Origin: Haemonchus contortus
Taxonomy: Eukaryota > Nematoda > Chromadorea > Rhabditida > Trichostrongylidae
Reading direction: 5' to 3'
Assembly: GCA_000469685.2 (NCBI GenBank)
Contig: LS997563.1
Location: 15,985,940-16,049,939 of the forward strand
DNA length: 64,000 nucleotides
The first letter of the stretch is position 1. Each line of letters starts with the position of its first letter. Below, piece after piece: positions 21,601 to 33,194 of this stretch. The notes beneath the pieces are model-generated. The model did no database searches. It was not told the origin of the DNA and was given only the letters and a program-made list of their open reading frames with translations. The position numbers and the translations under genes are program-made.

Positions 21601-24600
21601 AGCTCTTCCACCTGCGCTGTTCGATGCGATCGCGCATTGTTATCCATAAAAATGAATTCAGGGCTCACTGCAGCCCTGAAAAGATGCACATTAGAGAGGG
21701 GTTCCCTTTCACAGTAACGCCGACTGTTAAGGGTCCCACGCTCAAAGATCTGGAGGTAAGTACGGTTACGAAGCATGATGTCTACCCATACCATAACACC
21801 TCGGCCAACAAAACGATCAATTTCCACGTTTCTGAGAGACGTGCGTGTCCCCACCTCTGTCCATGAGAGCGCGTCTAGAATCACTACTCAGACTGAATCT
21901 TCTCCCATTCTAAAAAAGCAGACGGCCCCCTTTTTTAATCGATCCGTTCGCTATGCTCCTGGCACCACCCTAAACGCTTTCGCCGATTCGCGAGGGTCAA
22001 AGGAACACTATGTAGTGGTTGTCGGGCGAAGAGACCGCAACCGTGCAGTCGTCGTGCCACTGTAGTGCATGGGATAAGTTGCTTTGGAATCCTGTCAAAT
22101 GACATTGCAATCAAAGAAGCTGACTGACGTAGACCTTTTCTTGCCTGCTGCACAATGTAGCGGTTATACCTTAGTGTTGTTGTTCTTGGTCGACCACCTC
22201 CTCTCCTTCGTGCAGCAGTATCTGAGGTTCGGAATGCTCTCCGTGCAAGTGAAACAACGCTGTGAGCGATACCAGGTTCCTAAGTTGAACTTGTCATGGT
22301 TCGACCTTTTTCGAGTTTCTCGATGACCCTTCCTTGTGCCAGGTAATCCAGACGATGTCTGCGGGATATGATTTATAGAAGGATAACACCACAGTACCTG
22401 GTAGCTACTGGCTGATTGACAAAAAATTTTTTTTCGTATCTATCAGCTGCCTCGATTTGTGCGGGTTGCCATATTTCTCGCTTTATTTGAACTGTTCCTC
22501 CACGAAGGGGTGTCCAACTTCCTGTGCATAACCGTCATAGGTCTGGCAATATAACCCCACACTTTCATTTACTTCCACCCAGTTCTCAATGTTCTATGTT
22601 ACATTATCCATCTCGTCCCTAAGTTTTGCACACCAGTGTATTATACAGTGCGTTTCATAATTATAAGGTCACCCTCGATTTTTGCGATTCTGGAGAAAGC
22701 AGCCGGAATATAATTTTTTGGCAAACACAGAAAGATTACTCATCACAATGTACCTCCGTACTCAAATTTTGGTCGCAATATCCTTCACCTCGAATTTTTT
22801 ATGAATTTTTTAAAGATAGTGTCGGCTTTTGCACCGTTTCATAATTATAAGGCCACCCTGAGAAAGTAAATGATTTACTAACGTTGATGGCATATGTACA
22901 ACACTTGTAAATCTATAGCTCCTCCTTGTTTAAGAGCAACATCAAAGAGCCTGTGTGGAATTTTAGAATCTAGGTTTCGGAGATGTTCCTCATCGATTGC
23001 TCTCCATGCTTCGATAATCGCCCGCTTCAGCTCTTCTGTGCTCTGGAACTGACGGTTCTTCGCATAAACCTGTCTGTCTACTATGCCCGAGATATTTTCC
23101 ATCGTATTGAGATCGGGACCGCAGGCTGGCCATGGCAAGACGCTTATTTATTGGCATTGCAGCCACTCATCCGCTGTACGGCTCACATGAATGGAGGAGT
23201 TGTACTGTTGAAAGACATAGTTGAGGTGATGGCGATGGCATAGAAAGGGTATAGATGATGCTCCAACACGTTCTAGTAATCCTTGAAAACCATACTGCAG
23301 CTCACGATAGGTAGATCCAACACGACATCATTGCAGAACGCATCCCACACCATAGGCTTCCTCCACCGAAACTGCAACGGCTGAAGCAGACTGGTTCCTT
23401 CCTCAAGTCGCGTCAGTACCATTTGTTTCCGCCAGGACCGTCTAGATTGAATTTCTTTTCAAACGAAAAGACGACCTGAATAGGAATTATTCAGCTCTAT
23501 GGTGAGATTTCGATGCAGATCTACCTTTGCCCAATCTCTCCCTAGGTTCATCTTTGCAAATCCGAGTCGAGCCTCTCTGTGGCGATTAGTGATGCGTGGC
23601 ACCTTCTCCATTGCTTGCCTGATGATGTTCCCGCTCTTCTCACTGCTCTCCAGACTGTAGTCTTCGACCCAGAGAGGTTTAATTCCGATCGGATCTGGTT
23701 TAAGGAGGACATACTGTTGGAACAGGTCTCAGGATCTTCCGCTCATCACGGGTAGTAATCTTTCATGGGTGTCCACAGTCGGTGTCATATCTAGGGACAT
23801 CAGAGCTCTCCAGATATCTTTGAATGGACGAAGGGGATCTCCCTATTTGCCTGGAGATGGCTCGAGTACTGAGGGGTCCGGGAACTTCTCCCCTAACACG
23901 GCGTCGCACCCGCCGCACCCGCCGCCTATCGCAGGATTGCGATGGAAGATTGGAGCGCGCAGTTTCTGAGGTAGAGAGTCCTTCTTTAATTATTTGAATT
24001 GACTGGCCGTTCTTTTCAATTCCAATGCGGTCTTGATCGTCGTTTATATAGGAGGATTCATTTCAATTTATCAAGTCCAATAAACATCAAAACTAAAAAG
24101 AAACAGAAGAAAAAACGATAAGATCCAATGAAAAAGCAAGCCATCCAACGCAAAATATCGCGTCCTATCGATTGGCGGGAGGCGGGGTGAGTACGGTACT
24201 TGCAGTGACATTTGCCGCATGCCGCAAGGGAGAATGTCGCGATAGGGGAGAAGTTCCGTTACCCGAGTACTGAGCCCACCTTCATGATAAGCCTTCTCAT
24301 CAGAGGAAAACAGATGACCACGAGCCATGTTGGCAGCCAGGTTTAGAAATGCATTTACTACACTGTTTACCTTTATAAGTATCTTTGAACACGAAAATTC
24401 CTCTCTTCCATGAATAATTGTTCACTTTCTCAGGGTAACCTTATGATTATGAAACGGTGCAAAAACCGATAAACTGTTCTAAAAAAGTTTTGAAAAATGC
24501 AGCTGCGGCAAAAAAACGGATACCTAGGTTATTCGTGCTAGGAAATCCGTTCATGATGCTAGTAAATCCTTAATGATTGCTTTTTCTGAAAGTGCAAAAT

Positions 24601-27600
24601 TGTAGGGTGATCTTATAATTATGAAACCTACTGTATAAGTAATGTGGCGCCAAATAGTAAGCCGAAAGCGTCCTCACTAGCAGGACTGATTTGCTCCAAA
24701 GTTTCATATTTCAGCTTTGATCAAACGTTAAGCATGCCTAATTTCAACATCCTATTGATCATCTCAAGTTTAAATGGGGTGAACATTCTAAGACAGAAAT
24801 TCACAGGGGGTCTTCAGCAATGTCCAAAGACCCGGTCTGAAATCTGCTTACGGCAGGTTCCCATGTCAATTAGTCACAGCCACTACTCACCTAGCATTTC
24901 TTATGCGAGCCAACTTCAAATACAGGCTCATAAAATCGATATGAAGAGACCATTATGGTCAGATTGTCAGACAGGGGAAAGTAGGCAGAATGGCCTAGCT
25001 TTACGGAAGAATGGCTACCTTTCCATAGACTTCAGCATTATCCGTGTTCGTCATGAAGGGGCTTCCAGACAAAAGTCAGAATGGTTGCGTTGGGAAAACC
25101 TGTTTGGCAAGTATGCAGTTCTTGAGCATAAAAAAATCCTAGATGACCTTTGAACAGCTCTGTTTACGGACACCGCTTCACTGCACAGTTTTAATACAGA
25201 GTTATGCAACGTTAACCTACAAAAGCATCAAGTATTATCTCAAATTCTGTTGAAGGGAGCCCTGATGGAGAAAATAAATCTCCACATCACTTTGGGAACG
25301 AAGCAAGAAAAAAACTACTCGATCGTCTGTCAGAAGAAATGTTTGGAAAAAAAATTAAGGATGTCACCCTTGAGGTCTTGGTCAGTATCATTCCTTCAAT
25401 CGTTTCGAAGGTCTCTTGACTATAATACTACTATTCTTCTTAATAATGGTGACTGCAGAACGACGAGAGCAATCCAGTTGTAGCCCGCACTTTGGCAGCT
25501 GTAGGTTATAATGACGGTGCTTTATATTTTATGAACGAGGTTAGTCAGAGACATCTTCAAAAGTTTTTCAGAGCTAATAATCGCTAAATTTCAGATGATT
25601 ATAATGATAGACGATTACAACCATGGGCATTACACACTGGAGAATCTAGTGGACGGGTACTTTCGAGCTGTCCAACAAAATAAACGAATCTCATGTTATC
25701 TTTTTTAGAGCTAAGCTCTTCCTAAGAATGTCGGATTCCGAAAAATTGCTGTTAAAATTATTTCCTATTCTTGAAGAGATTAAGAGTAAGTCATCGCTCT
25801 TTTTTGGCAATACAGTAAAATCTCCCCCTGGATACGTGACCATAGCTTGTCTGCCAAACAGACATCTTCCCAAAACGAGTATGTATTGAACCCGAAATCC
25901 CATAGGTCGGCCTTCTTCTAACATTTGAACTATTGTAAAAATTCTGAAGTTGGCAAAAAATTCCTAAGTATTTTGCAAAATGATCCAACCAACTCACTTC
26001 GATCCAGTGCTCTTCCAGTATAGCCATGGTCTAGTCGGTAGTGGGAACTCAAGGTCGTGTGAAAAGCAGTAGTGAGGGGTATCAAATGGAAAAAATGACA
26101 TTGCAGTGCTAGGAAGCACCGTCGTTGTTAGAACACGGCCACTCAATACTGGGGCTGATGATGCCGGAATTTCAACCACGAAGGTTCTGTTTCCAAACTA
26201 CTTGCCTTCACTTCAGTGAGTGTCAGAAAGCAAGTAAGCTGTCAGCGTGGGAATCGGGAGCCTATGAAAGGAGCAGAAACCGCATGGACTGAAATTCTTC
26301 AGTGGAACACAAAGTTGCAGGTGACGAAGAACAGCCAGGAGCGAAAAGGTCTAAAGCGGTAGAGAACTAGGTTGCAATACGGCTCCAATCCTAGGATTTG
26401 TTCCGCACAAAGGTATAATTCTGGAATGTAAGCCAACCGAAGTATTGTTAAAATCTCGGATCGTACAACTAAAATCCACCACTGGAAGGTATTCCGTTTT
26501 ATAAGTCCCTTCAGCTGTTATACGGCAGATAAAGTTAGATAAGGGCAAAAGCAAAGAATCAGGTTATCGTATCTACCTTTTCTCCTTAAGCTGTGCAATA
26601 ATTATCGAAAATGAATATTGCGGATTTTCAGATCCTACTAAAAAGCCCAAGACGAAAGAAACCGAGGCTCCATATGCCAGTCAAGGAGAAGACAAGGAAA
26701 CAAAAACAACTCAACCAAACAATGATCAGAAAAGAAAAGGTGACAAAGGGGGGGGGGGGGGGGAATCCCAAGGTCTCGGAATGTTTCCAACTCCACGAAA
26801 AGGTTGTGAGGTTGTTTTATTTGTTTTATGTTCCCATTGATCGGCACGGAAGTACACATTTCGTCTTGTAAGATCCGTTAACTGTTATGCAGCAGATAAA
26901 AGTATAAATAGGTAAATGCATAGAAATAGGTTATCGCGACTGGATCTCTTCCTCGAAGCATGTGATAGTAATCGAGAAAGAAATATATATCATTTTCCAG
27001 AAACCTTTGGAGAAGGAGGCGAATCAAAAGAAACCGAATCTGAAAATGTCAATCAAGGGCAAGAGCCAAAAATTAAAACAACTTTACCGAACAATGATAA
27101 GAAAACCCTGAAATCGAAAGAAACTGAATATAGTCCCGGAGGAAACCTTCTGAATCGCTTGTCAAAAGAAATGTTCGGAGAAAAAGTGGAAGACGTCAAT
27201 TACCGGACAATGGTCAGTGCAACTACTCAAAGTGGTATGTAGTGTTCACTTTAGACTTTTCCTGGGTTGCTGTAGAATCTAGAATTACTGTCAGTGAACA
27301 ACAATCAGTGAGAGAAAAGACTGAAATAGAGGGGAAACTAGCATTCTCTTCTTCCGGTGATCTGAAATTGCAGAAAAGACCAAAGAATCCAACTGCAGAA
27401 AGCACTGCAGAAGAAGCAAAAAAAGACGAGGGAATTCGTATCTTTGCCCATGAGGTAAGCCATAATTGGTTACTGACGCCTTTTTGCCTAGTACTCTTGG
27501 ATTCTAGGTGGTCGGTGCAATGGACAGGGCGAACAAAGGAAAGCTCACCCTGAATCAAGCGTTGGACGGGTACCGTGCTTCAGCGTCCCTAGGCGTCTCT

Positions 27601-29233
27601 AACCGATCTAATGTTTTCCTTTACAGGATCAGGCGCATATTGAAAATCTCGTCGTCTAGGGAAATGCTGCTCGAGATGTTCCCTACTCTGAAAGAGATTG
27701 GTGAGACTCAAGTTTATTCTGATGGTACGCTAGCATCTATTCGTGGAAAAGGTATAACTAGTATAAGAAGTTTTCAGCGTCAGCTCCCAGTCTCTACCCC
27801 CCTCCACCCACCCATCTCACACACAATTCTGGTAACAGTTAACCGACACCGGAGGGGTGGAAGGCACGTTAGCTTGGGTGGATATCGACTTCACCACCTC
27901 TGCCCTTGCCTTTATAAGACAAACTTCTACTAAGACTAAGATCAAAACTATTTTAAGGTAGTTATTCTGAAGCATTTAACCAGTTCTAAAACCTTGGAGC
28001 ACTTTTTCAGCGTGTCACGAAATAATCCATTTAGCATAGTTATTCTTGAGTATGTGCAGAATAATTATATTAATTTACCCAATATAAAAAAGGAGCTCTC
28101 TAATAGCAGCAGTGAAGGAAATCAATCGGAAAACAATGGAGAAGATCGCATTCACATAACTCACATACCGAAGCAATGCTACGGAAAACTTTCGTTGAAT
28201 CGTCAGAAGCTGAGGACGCCGGAATTTCTACCACTAAGGCTCTTTTCAAAACAAACAGGATGCCTTTACCTTTACCTGCTTCAGTCAGGGCTAAAAAATA
28301 AGCAAGCATGTTCAATGCGAAAGGATGGGAAAGGAGCTAAAATCCTATAATATTTCCCAATCCTTAAGAAAAGAAGCTGATTGAAAGTAGGTTGGCCATT
28401 ATGGTTCCCAAAATAAGGATGTTAATCGGCACAGAGGTACATATTTCGACCTATAAAACCGTCAACTGTCATACAGCAGATAAAAAAGAAGCAGGGGAGG
28501 GCACAGGTTCAGGTCATGGTGACTATCTTTCTCTCTTTGTGCTTGAAATAATAATCAGAAATCAGTACATTTTTTCAGATCCCCCTAAAGAAGACGAATC
28601 GCATCTTGAAAAACGTATAATAAAACCAATGCAACCTAATAAGCCTGATGAGAAAGCAGATGAATGGAAGGAACTGGATCTCTTGTCAGAAGAAATGTTT
28701 GGAGAAAAAATTCAAGACGTCAATGACGAGACGATGGTCAGTGCAACCACTCAGGAGTGGTATTAACGTATATTAGTGTTCACTTTAGACTTTTTCTGAC
28801 TTGCTGTGGAATCTAGAATTAAATCAGTGAACGATTTAGTGAGAGAGAAGAATAAATTGGAGAAAAAACCAGTATTTTTTTCTTCCGGTGATCTGGAAAT
28901 TGCAGAAAAAACTAAAAAACCCAACTGCACAAAACACTGCAGACGGGGCCAAAAAAGACAAGGGAATCCATGACCTCGCCGACGAGGTGAACCGTAGGTG
29001 GTTACTGACGCCTTTTTATTTATTATTCGTTGAATTTTGGTGGTCAGAACAATGGACAGGACGAACAAGGGGAAGCTCACTCCGAATCAGGCATTGGAAA
29101 GGTACACTGCTTCATCGGTCGAGCATCTCAAGCCAATTTAATGTTTTCTTTGATCAGGCGCGTATTAAAGATATCGCCGTCTAAGAAAAGGCTGCTTGAA
29201 AAGTACGCCAGCATCTATCCGTGGACAAAGTAA
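18690..29233 (+). CDS. Modular secreted protein with repeated EF-hand-like modules, copy B (unrecognised family)
   Basis: Exons: 18690-18762, 19140-19237, 19390-19470, 19533-19594, 19651-19730, 25256-25380, 25459-25539, 25595-25656, 25709-25785, 27001-27212, 27374-27454, 27508-27569, 27627-27700, 28579-28736, 28906-28986, then 29040-29101 and 29158-29233 (stop). Together they give 514 in-frame residues. A signal peptide is followed by four modules, each of four exons whose last three have near-constant lengths (75-81, 62, 74-80 nt) and constant phases. Each module starts with an LSxEMFGxKxxDV motif. It then has a helix-loop-helix centred on a degenerate EF-hand loop (DRANKGKLTLNQ, DDYNHGHYTLEN, DGVNAGEHSEKD) and ends in a FPTLKEI/YPSLKGK block. 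Linkers in modules 3-4 are Lys/Glu/Gln-rich. Odd: the acceptor before 29040 reads TG instead of AG, so module 4 may not be used. The 5.5-kb intron contains two Tc1-type elements. Probably secreted; function unknown. Confidence 0.6.
21106..22638 (-). mobile_element. Tc1-like transposon 1
   Basis: Terminal inverted repeats start CACTGGTGTGCAAAACTTA at 21106 and mirror to 22638. TA lies at both ends (21104-21105, 22639-22640). Length is 1533 bp. It sits in an intron of copy B at a site that is empty in copy A (near 5832). Confidence 0.9.
21380..22320 (-). pseudogene. Tc1-like transposase, frameshifted
   Basis: Minus-strand pieces at 21935-22153 (TVARRLHGCGLFARQP, the linker between DNA-binding and catalytic parts) and 21525-21884. 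The latter carries FMDNNARSHRTAQVEELL with the second catalytic Asp, then WPARSSDLDPIEHVWD with the third acidic residue spaced as in DD34E. These blocks are typical of Tc1 transposases. The two parts are in different frames with a break near 21890-21935, so the protein is not made intact. Confidence 0.8.
22646..24633 (-). mobile_element. Tc1/Tc3-like transposon 2 with IR/DR ends
   Basis: The inverted repeat GTTTCATAATTATAAG occurs twice at each end: outer copies at 22646-22677 and 24604-24633, inner copies near 22838 and 24430 about 200 bp inside, in the same orientation as the outer ones. This is the IR/DR arrangement of some Tc1-family elements. The element begins CAGT, ends ACTG, and is flanked by TA (22644-22645, 24634-24635). 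It starts only seven bases after transposon 1 ends. Length 1988 bp. Confidence 0.85.
22878..24328 (-). pseudogene. Tc3-like transposase, heavily decayed
   Basis: The clearest piece (22878-23138) contains WPACGPDLNTMENISGIVDRQV, the end of a Tc1/mariner catalytic domain with the third acidic residue, then KNRQFQSTEELKRAI as in Tc3-type C-termini. Upstream minus-strand frames up to 24328 show scattered matches (helix-turn-helix-like GRSPSSIQRYL near 23840) separated by stops and shifts. Non-functional. Confidence 0.7.
26631..26850 (+). other. Relic module exon with long G-tract in copy B
   Basis: After an acceptor-like GATTTTCAG comes a charged in-frame stretch, an 18-base G run (26747-26764) and GLGMF, then a stop. 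Homologous to the relic at 7939 in copy A. Probably skipped by splicing from 25785 to 27001. Confidence 0.4.
27815..27915 (-). repeat. Truncated SINE copy in intron of copy B
   Basis: Shares the ACCGACACCGGAGGG-type tail and the CACCACCTCTGCCC head end with the full SINE at 44115, with the middle deleted. A still shorter relic is at 8740-8780 in copy A. Confidence 0.45.
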
Positions 29234-29314
29234 AACTAGTGATTTCTTCGGCTGGTATACAAGCCGAAGACTTCACTGGTCGATATAGAACAGGGTGCTT
29301 CACTCCTTTTCACT

Positions 29315-29465
29315 CCCCTCCTCCATCTCACACACGACTTGGTACCAATTCAGCGACACCGGAGGGATGGAGTTCTTGGTAGATAGCGCGAGTGGATATC
29401 GATCCTCTGGCAATGCATGCATGATATGTAGTGCGCCTTTTGCTGCTACACCACCCCTGCCCTTA
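29315..29465 (-). repeat. tRNA-derived SINE copy, diverged
   Basis: Same order as the 44115 copy. On the minus strand it has an A-box-like TGGTGTAGCAG near the 29455 end, a worn B box, and the shared GGTACCAATTCAGCGAC tail (29340-29356). Confidence 0.55.
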
Positions 29466-29879
29466 TTTTGTTTATGAAATTGTAACTCCCTGCAGAGCAA
29501 AAGCTTCCAGGAGACACACCTCTACTAAGAGTAAGATTAAAACTACTCTAAATTCATTATCCTCAAACATTTACTTATTCTAAAATCTTGAAGCACCTCT
29601 ACAGCTGTCGCAGAATAATTGAATAAGTGCAAACCACCGGTTTTCAAGAGCAGGCAGGAACGAAAAGATGTTAGAAGTGCCAAACTCCAGAGACCAAAAG
29701 TGCCATAAAAAGGAAGCTGATTGAAAGTAGGTTGGCCATTATGGTTCCAAGCATAAAGAATCGATCGGCACAAAGTTACGCATCTCTACTTGTGAAATAC
29801 GTCAACTTTTATGCAGCAGATGAAAAGGAGCAGGCGATGGTATAGGCTCAGGACATGGTGGCTATTTTTCTTTCTTCGA

Positions 29880-29975
29880 AAAGGTTTAAGAAAAATTAAA
29901 GCTGAAAATAGTCCCGATAAGAACCTTCTGGATCGCTTGTCAAAAGAAATGTTCAATTATAGGGGCTTAATTTGA
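29880..29975 (+). other. Fragment of a fifth secreted-protein module
   Basis: Encodes NLLDRLSKEMF, the module signature, then loses the frame. Shows that the module array once extended further to the right. Confidence 0.45.
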
Positions 29976-30334
29976 TGAAAAAGAAGAAAGCGGGAGCAAT
30001 AACATCTGATTGGGCGCTGAAGGGGTATACTGTACTACCATCTGAAACTTTCTGCACTTCTCTTTCATAGATTGCAGGATCGGGCGCTCATTAACGAGTT
30101 CGCCTTCTCAGGGCTTGTTGGTGAAGAAGAACCTTGCTCAAGGTACTCGCAGGTTTGCTTGTCGCTTATTCTAAGCTGAATATTGTAAACTTTTCCAATA
30201 TAATACTAGCGAGCTTGCAATGGTTTCCGAAATTTTTGCCAAACAAAAAAATTCAAGAAAACAATAGGTTTTAGATGTTGGTAAAACGGATAAGAGCACA
30301 AAAATACCGCTGACAAACAACTTCATGATCTTTT

Positions 30335-32095
30335 AGTTTTGAGGTTTACTTTTTCAAGCTGTAGAACCGAGATAGTAACAAACTTGATTAGGCTGACGTT
30401 TCGGTGCCTTCACCTTCCTCGGGGCCTGGAAAAACCATTCGATCAAGCACTGTCTCAATATACAGAGAAAGTTTAGAAGGGCTAGACTAGGGAGTTGGAA
30501 CTTGTTAACTAACCTTTGAGACAGTCGGCCTTTGAGAACCACCGATCACCTTAAAGGCACTGTTCACGATAAAAAAAGTTATTGAGTTCTTACCTTATTA
30601 ATACTCAGCGGCCCCCATGGGTTGTAGAAGGGTCCTTCTCACTTGCGCAATTTCGACGTCGAGGGCATACTGGCGGGCCAGTAATTCGCATCTCCGCCCC
30701 TCGACCGATGTCACCTTAGACGAGTGTCGAGACGACAGTGTCATGTAATCGCGTCAGAACCCACCCTGAATTGCAAATTGGCAAATTGCCAGAGACGCAA
30801 TGTGTTGTCTGCTATTGCATTGCGTCTCTGGCAATTTGCCAATTTGCAATTCGGGGTGGGTCCTGGCGCGATTACATGACACTGTATAGTCTCGACACTG
30901 TCTAACGTGACACCGATCGTCTCTAACCGACGCTCTTTCAATGTGAAACTCGTCCAGCCCCCTTTCCAGCTCTTTTTTTTGGCCCTTTGTAATTCTTTTT
31001 GTTCATCGTTTTTTGCGCTTTTTTCGTTGTTATCGCTTCATTCTAGAGTAGTTCTATCAATTCCCGTCAAAAAAGGGTACCCTAACTTTTTGTGAATGGT
31101 GCCTTTAAGCTGGTATGGCTGCGGTTTAAATACGGTGAGCTTCAGGTCAACTTGCTTCAGGGGCCTCCAAGCGGCTGATCACGTAGATCAAGCCTACTCA
31201 AAAGCACACAAGGCTGAGCGCACTGCTGGCCGCTTCCCAACCAACCCCTATCGATAACTGTATAAGCCCCTGACCCCGCCCCGCCAAGAGGACCTCCCAG
31301 AGAATCGACATCGTAATTCCGAAGCCGCATTGCGCCGCAAAGGGCACCAGCTCTGTGGTTACCGCCACGCACTCTTCCATTTCGTTAATTTTGGGGGCCT
31401 TAGCCATGACCCAAAAGGCCTCTAAGCTTGGCCGCGTCGCAATATCGAATTCACGTGTGATATCGTGACCGTCACCTCAAACCTCATATTCCCATGACAT
31501 CGTATCCCATGGTCTCCTGGAGAAGTAGCTGTTCTTAACTTTTGCATGCCATCCAGGTGCTCCTTTATTCTGATGCGAAGAGGCCTGCCTGTTTCCCCAA
31601 TATACTCCTCTTTACACTGAAGACACGATATGAAATATACAACACCGGATGTCATGCAGTCTCCTTCCTTACCATATGGGCATATGGCACCAGAAGGCGT
31701 TAAGTACAGGCGGCCATACAGGCGATTTCGGACCAATCGTTGACAAGGGTTTGAGGGTTAGATGTCCACGACTCTCACTTAAGACCTGCCTTTCTCACAC
31801 ATGGTCGTGTGGCCGCACTTAATTCGTCTGGCATGAATGGGCACAAAGTGGAAATTCTGTTTCTTTTTCCTTTTGACGATTGAGTGCGACTGCCCTTCGC
31901 CTGTATCGCAGTGGGAATCCAGAGGTTTCGTACCCAATTGCCTGTTGTATCGACTCTGTTTTCTTTCCGCCTGTTGAGGAATTTCGAGAGGCGGTGTGCA
32001 ACATATTCCTTATGATGGCCTTAGTGTTAAATGGATGGGCGGAACGGAACGGGAGTGGACTAGTATGTTTTTGCTGGTACGCTTACAATACCATT
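30335..32095 (-). mobile_element. Penelope-like element, copy 2, decayed
   Basis: Homologous to the arms at 9413-11769 and extending further into the region before GIY-YIG (HPFNT and NMLHTASRNSSTG motifs near 32030-31990). The GIY-YIG part is at 31422-31736 (CKEEYIGETGRPLRIRIKEHL), with a frame break before 31407-31198. A 550-bp MITE interrupts the 3' untranslated part. A hammerhead-like motif lies at 30391-30426 (minus), also with C for U. Confidence 0.75.
30555..31104. mobile_element. TTAA-flanked MITE with 100-bp hairpin
   Basis: TTAA duplications lie at 30551-30554 and 31105-31108. Ends start AGGCAC and mirror as GTGCCT. The other Penelope copies lack it (9645). Inside, arms of about 100 bases (about 30704-30803 and 30818-30921) form a near-perfect hairpin. 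TTAA specificity is shared with piggyBac-type elements. No coding capacity. A similar end (AGGCACAGTTCACGATAA) occurs at 47417. Confidence 0.8.
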
Positions 32096-32109
32096 TAGTC
32101 CTAGAGACA

Positions 32110-32618
32110 CCCGTAATCACTGGAACCTGGGCATTGAGGAACGCAAGCCAATCGTCTGTCGCTTTCTCCTGTGTGAGCTTTGTATTTTCCGACTGTTGGT
32201 TAAACAATCCGGGAACAGGTGTCCATCTCCACTTGGGTGAAGCACACAATAAATTCTCTCGCTAATCCTGCTGACTGAAGTGTTAGACGGAGCCTTCGAG
32301 AGACTCCGCTACTGCCATGGTCACACCATTTCGTTTGGGGTCTTCTCCGTTGTAGAAGTGTTTGACACCCACTTCAATTTCTCTGGCATTTGCTCTCTTT
32401 ATGCGGTTCTCCTGAAGGCATGGGACTTGGATGTTTCTGCGCATCATAAGATCAGCGACCCCTCGATACTTCCCAGTAAGCGATCCCACATTTAAAGTCC
32501 CGATTTGAACTAGCTTCTCTGACCGAGGTCGTTCACCCTCGGTAGCCTTCGCACTCCTCTGCCCACTTTCGGGCGAGGTCTTAGCTTTATTACTGAGTTC
32601 TTTAGAGATTTTTGGCAT
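32110..32618 (-). pseudogene. RTE-type LINE endonuclease remnant
   Basis: 32283-32618 encodes IGTLNVGSLTGKYRGVADLM, then CLQENRIKRANAREIEVG and FYNGEDPKRNGVTMAVAES: the N-terminal apurinic endonuclease of RTE-type LINEs (Asn in the first block, Glu in QENR). Sequence to 32110 loses similarity. The RT is absent. Confidence 0.7.
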
Positions 32619-32938
32619 GACTGTTGTGACTGGGATATTATATCAGTCGGCCTGTGACCTGGGCCTGACGCTGGAACCGATGCAGTTTCTGCGATGTTTG
32701 CAAGGCACGGGTTTCGCCAGGGATCGAACTCACGTCCTTTCTAGGTGAAGACATGAAGCTACACTCTTATACACCGGCCATCTCTGCCTTAAAACATTTG
32801 AGTTACCGACATGGAGTATTTCGAAGATATGTACATATATGCTTGCATGAACTTCTGGCTTTGATGTTGTTCGTACAGGAAAACGATACCGCGAAGGGCC
32901 AAACATTGTGCTGCAAGCGGCGCTGCCTGAATTCTGAA

Positions 32939-33045
32939 TTACAAGGACATTCAGTGGTCTTGATGAAGGGAGTCCCTCCACTTCTAGACTTAGAGAACTT
33001 ACAAGGACATTCAGTGGTCGAAGGAGTCCCTCCACTTCTAGGTTG
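32939..33045. repeat. Short tandem duplication, 60-bp period
   Basis: TTACAAGGACATTCAGTGGTC recurs at exactly 60 bases (32939 and 32999), and GGAGTCCCTCCACTTCTAG follows each copy. Confidence 0.8.
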
Positions 33046-33194
33046 ACGCCCAATATGATGCCGCACTTAGTACCATATTATAGTCATCTCGATTTTCTAA
33101 GACCTCCCTGTGCCTTCTTAAATTTACCTCTTGGCAGTATCTCCCCTCCATTACATTTCTGGCGTTCTAAAATGTACCTGGCATGCGAACGCTT

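Noticed and set aside
21412..21866. Plus-strand ORFs inside Tc1 transposon 1
   Set aside because: Antisense shadows of the transposase, whose motifs read on the minus strand.
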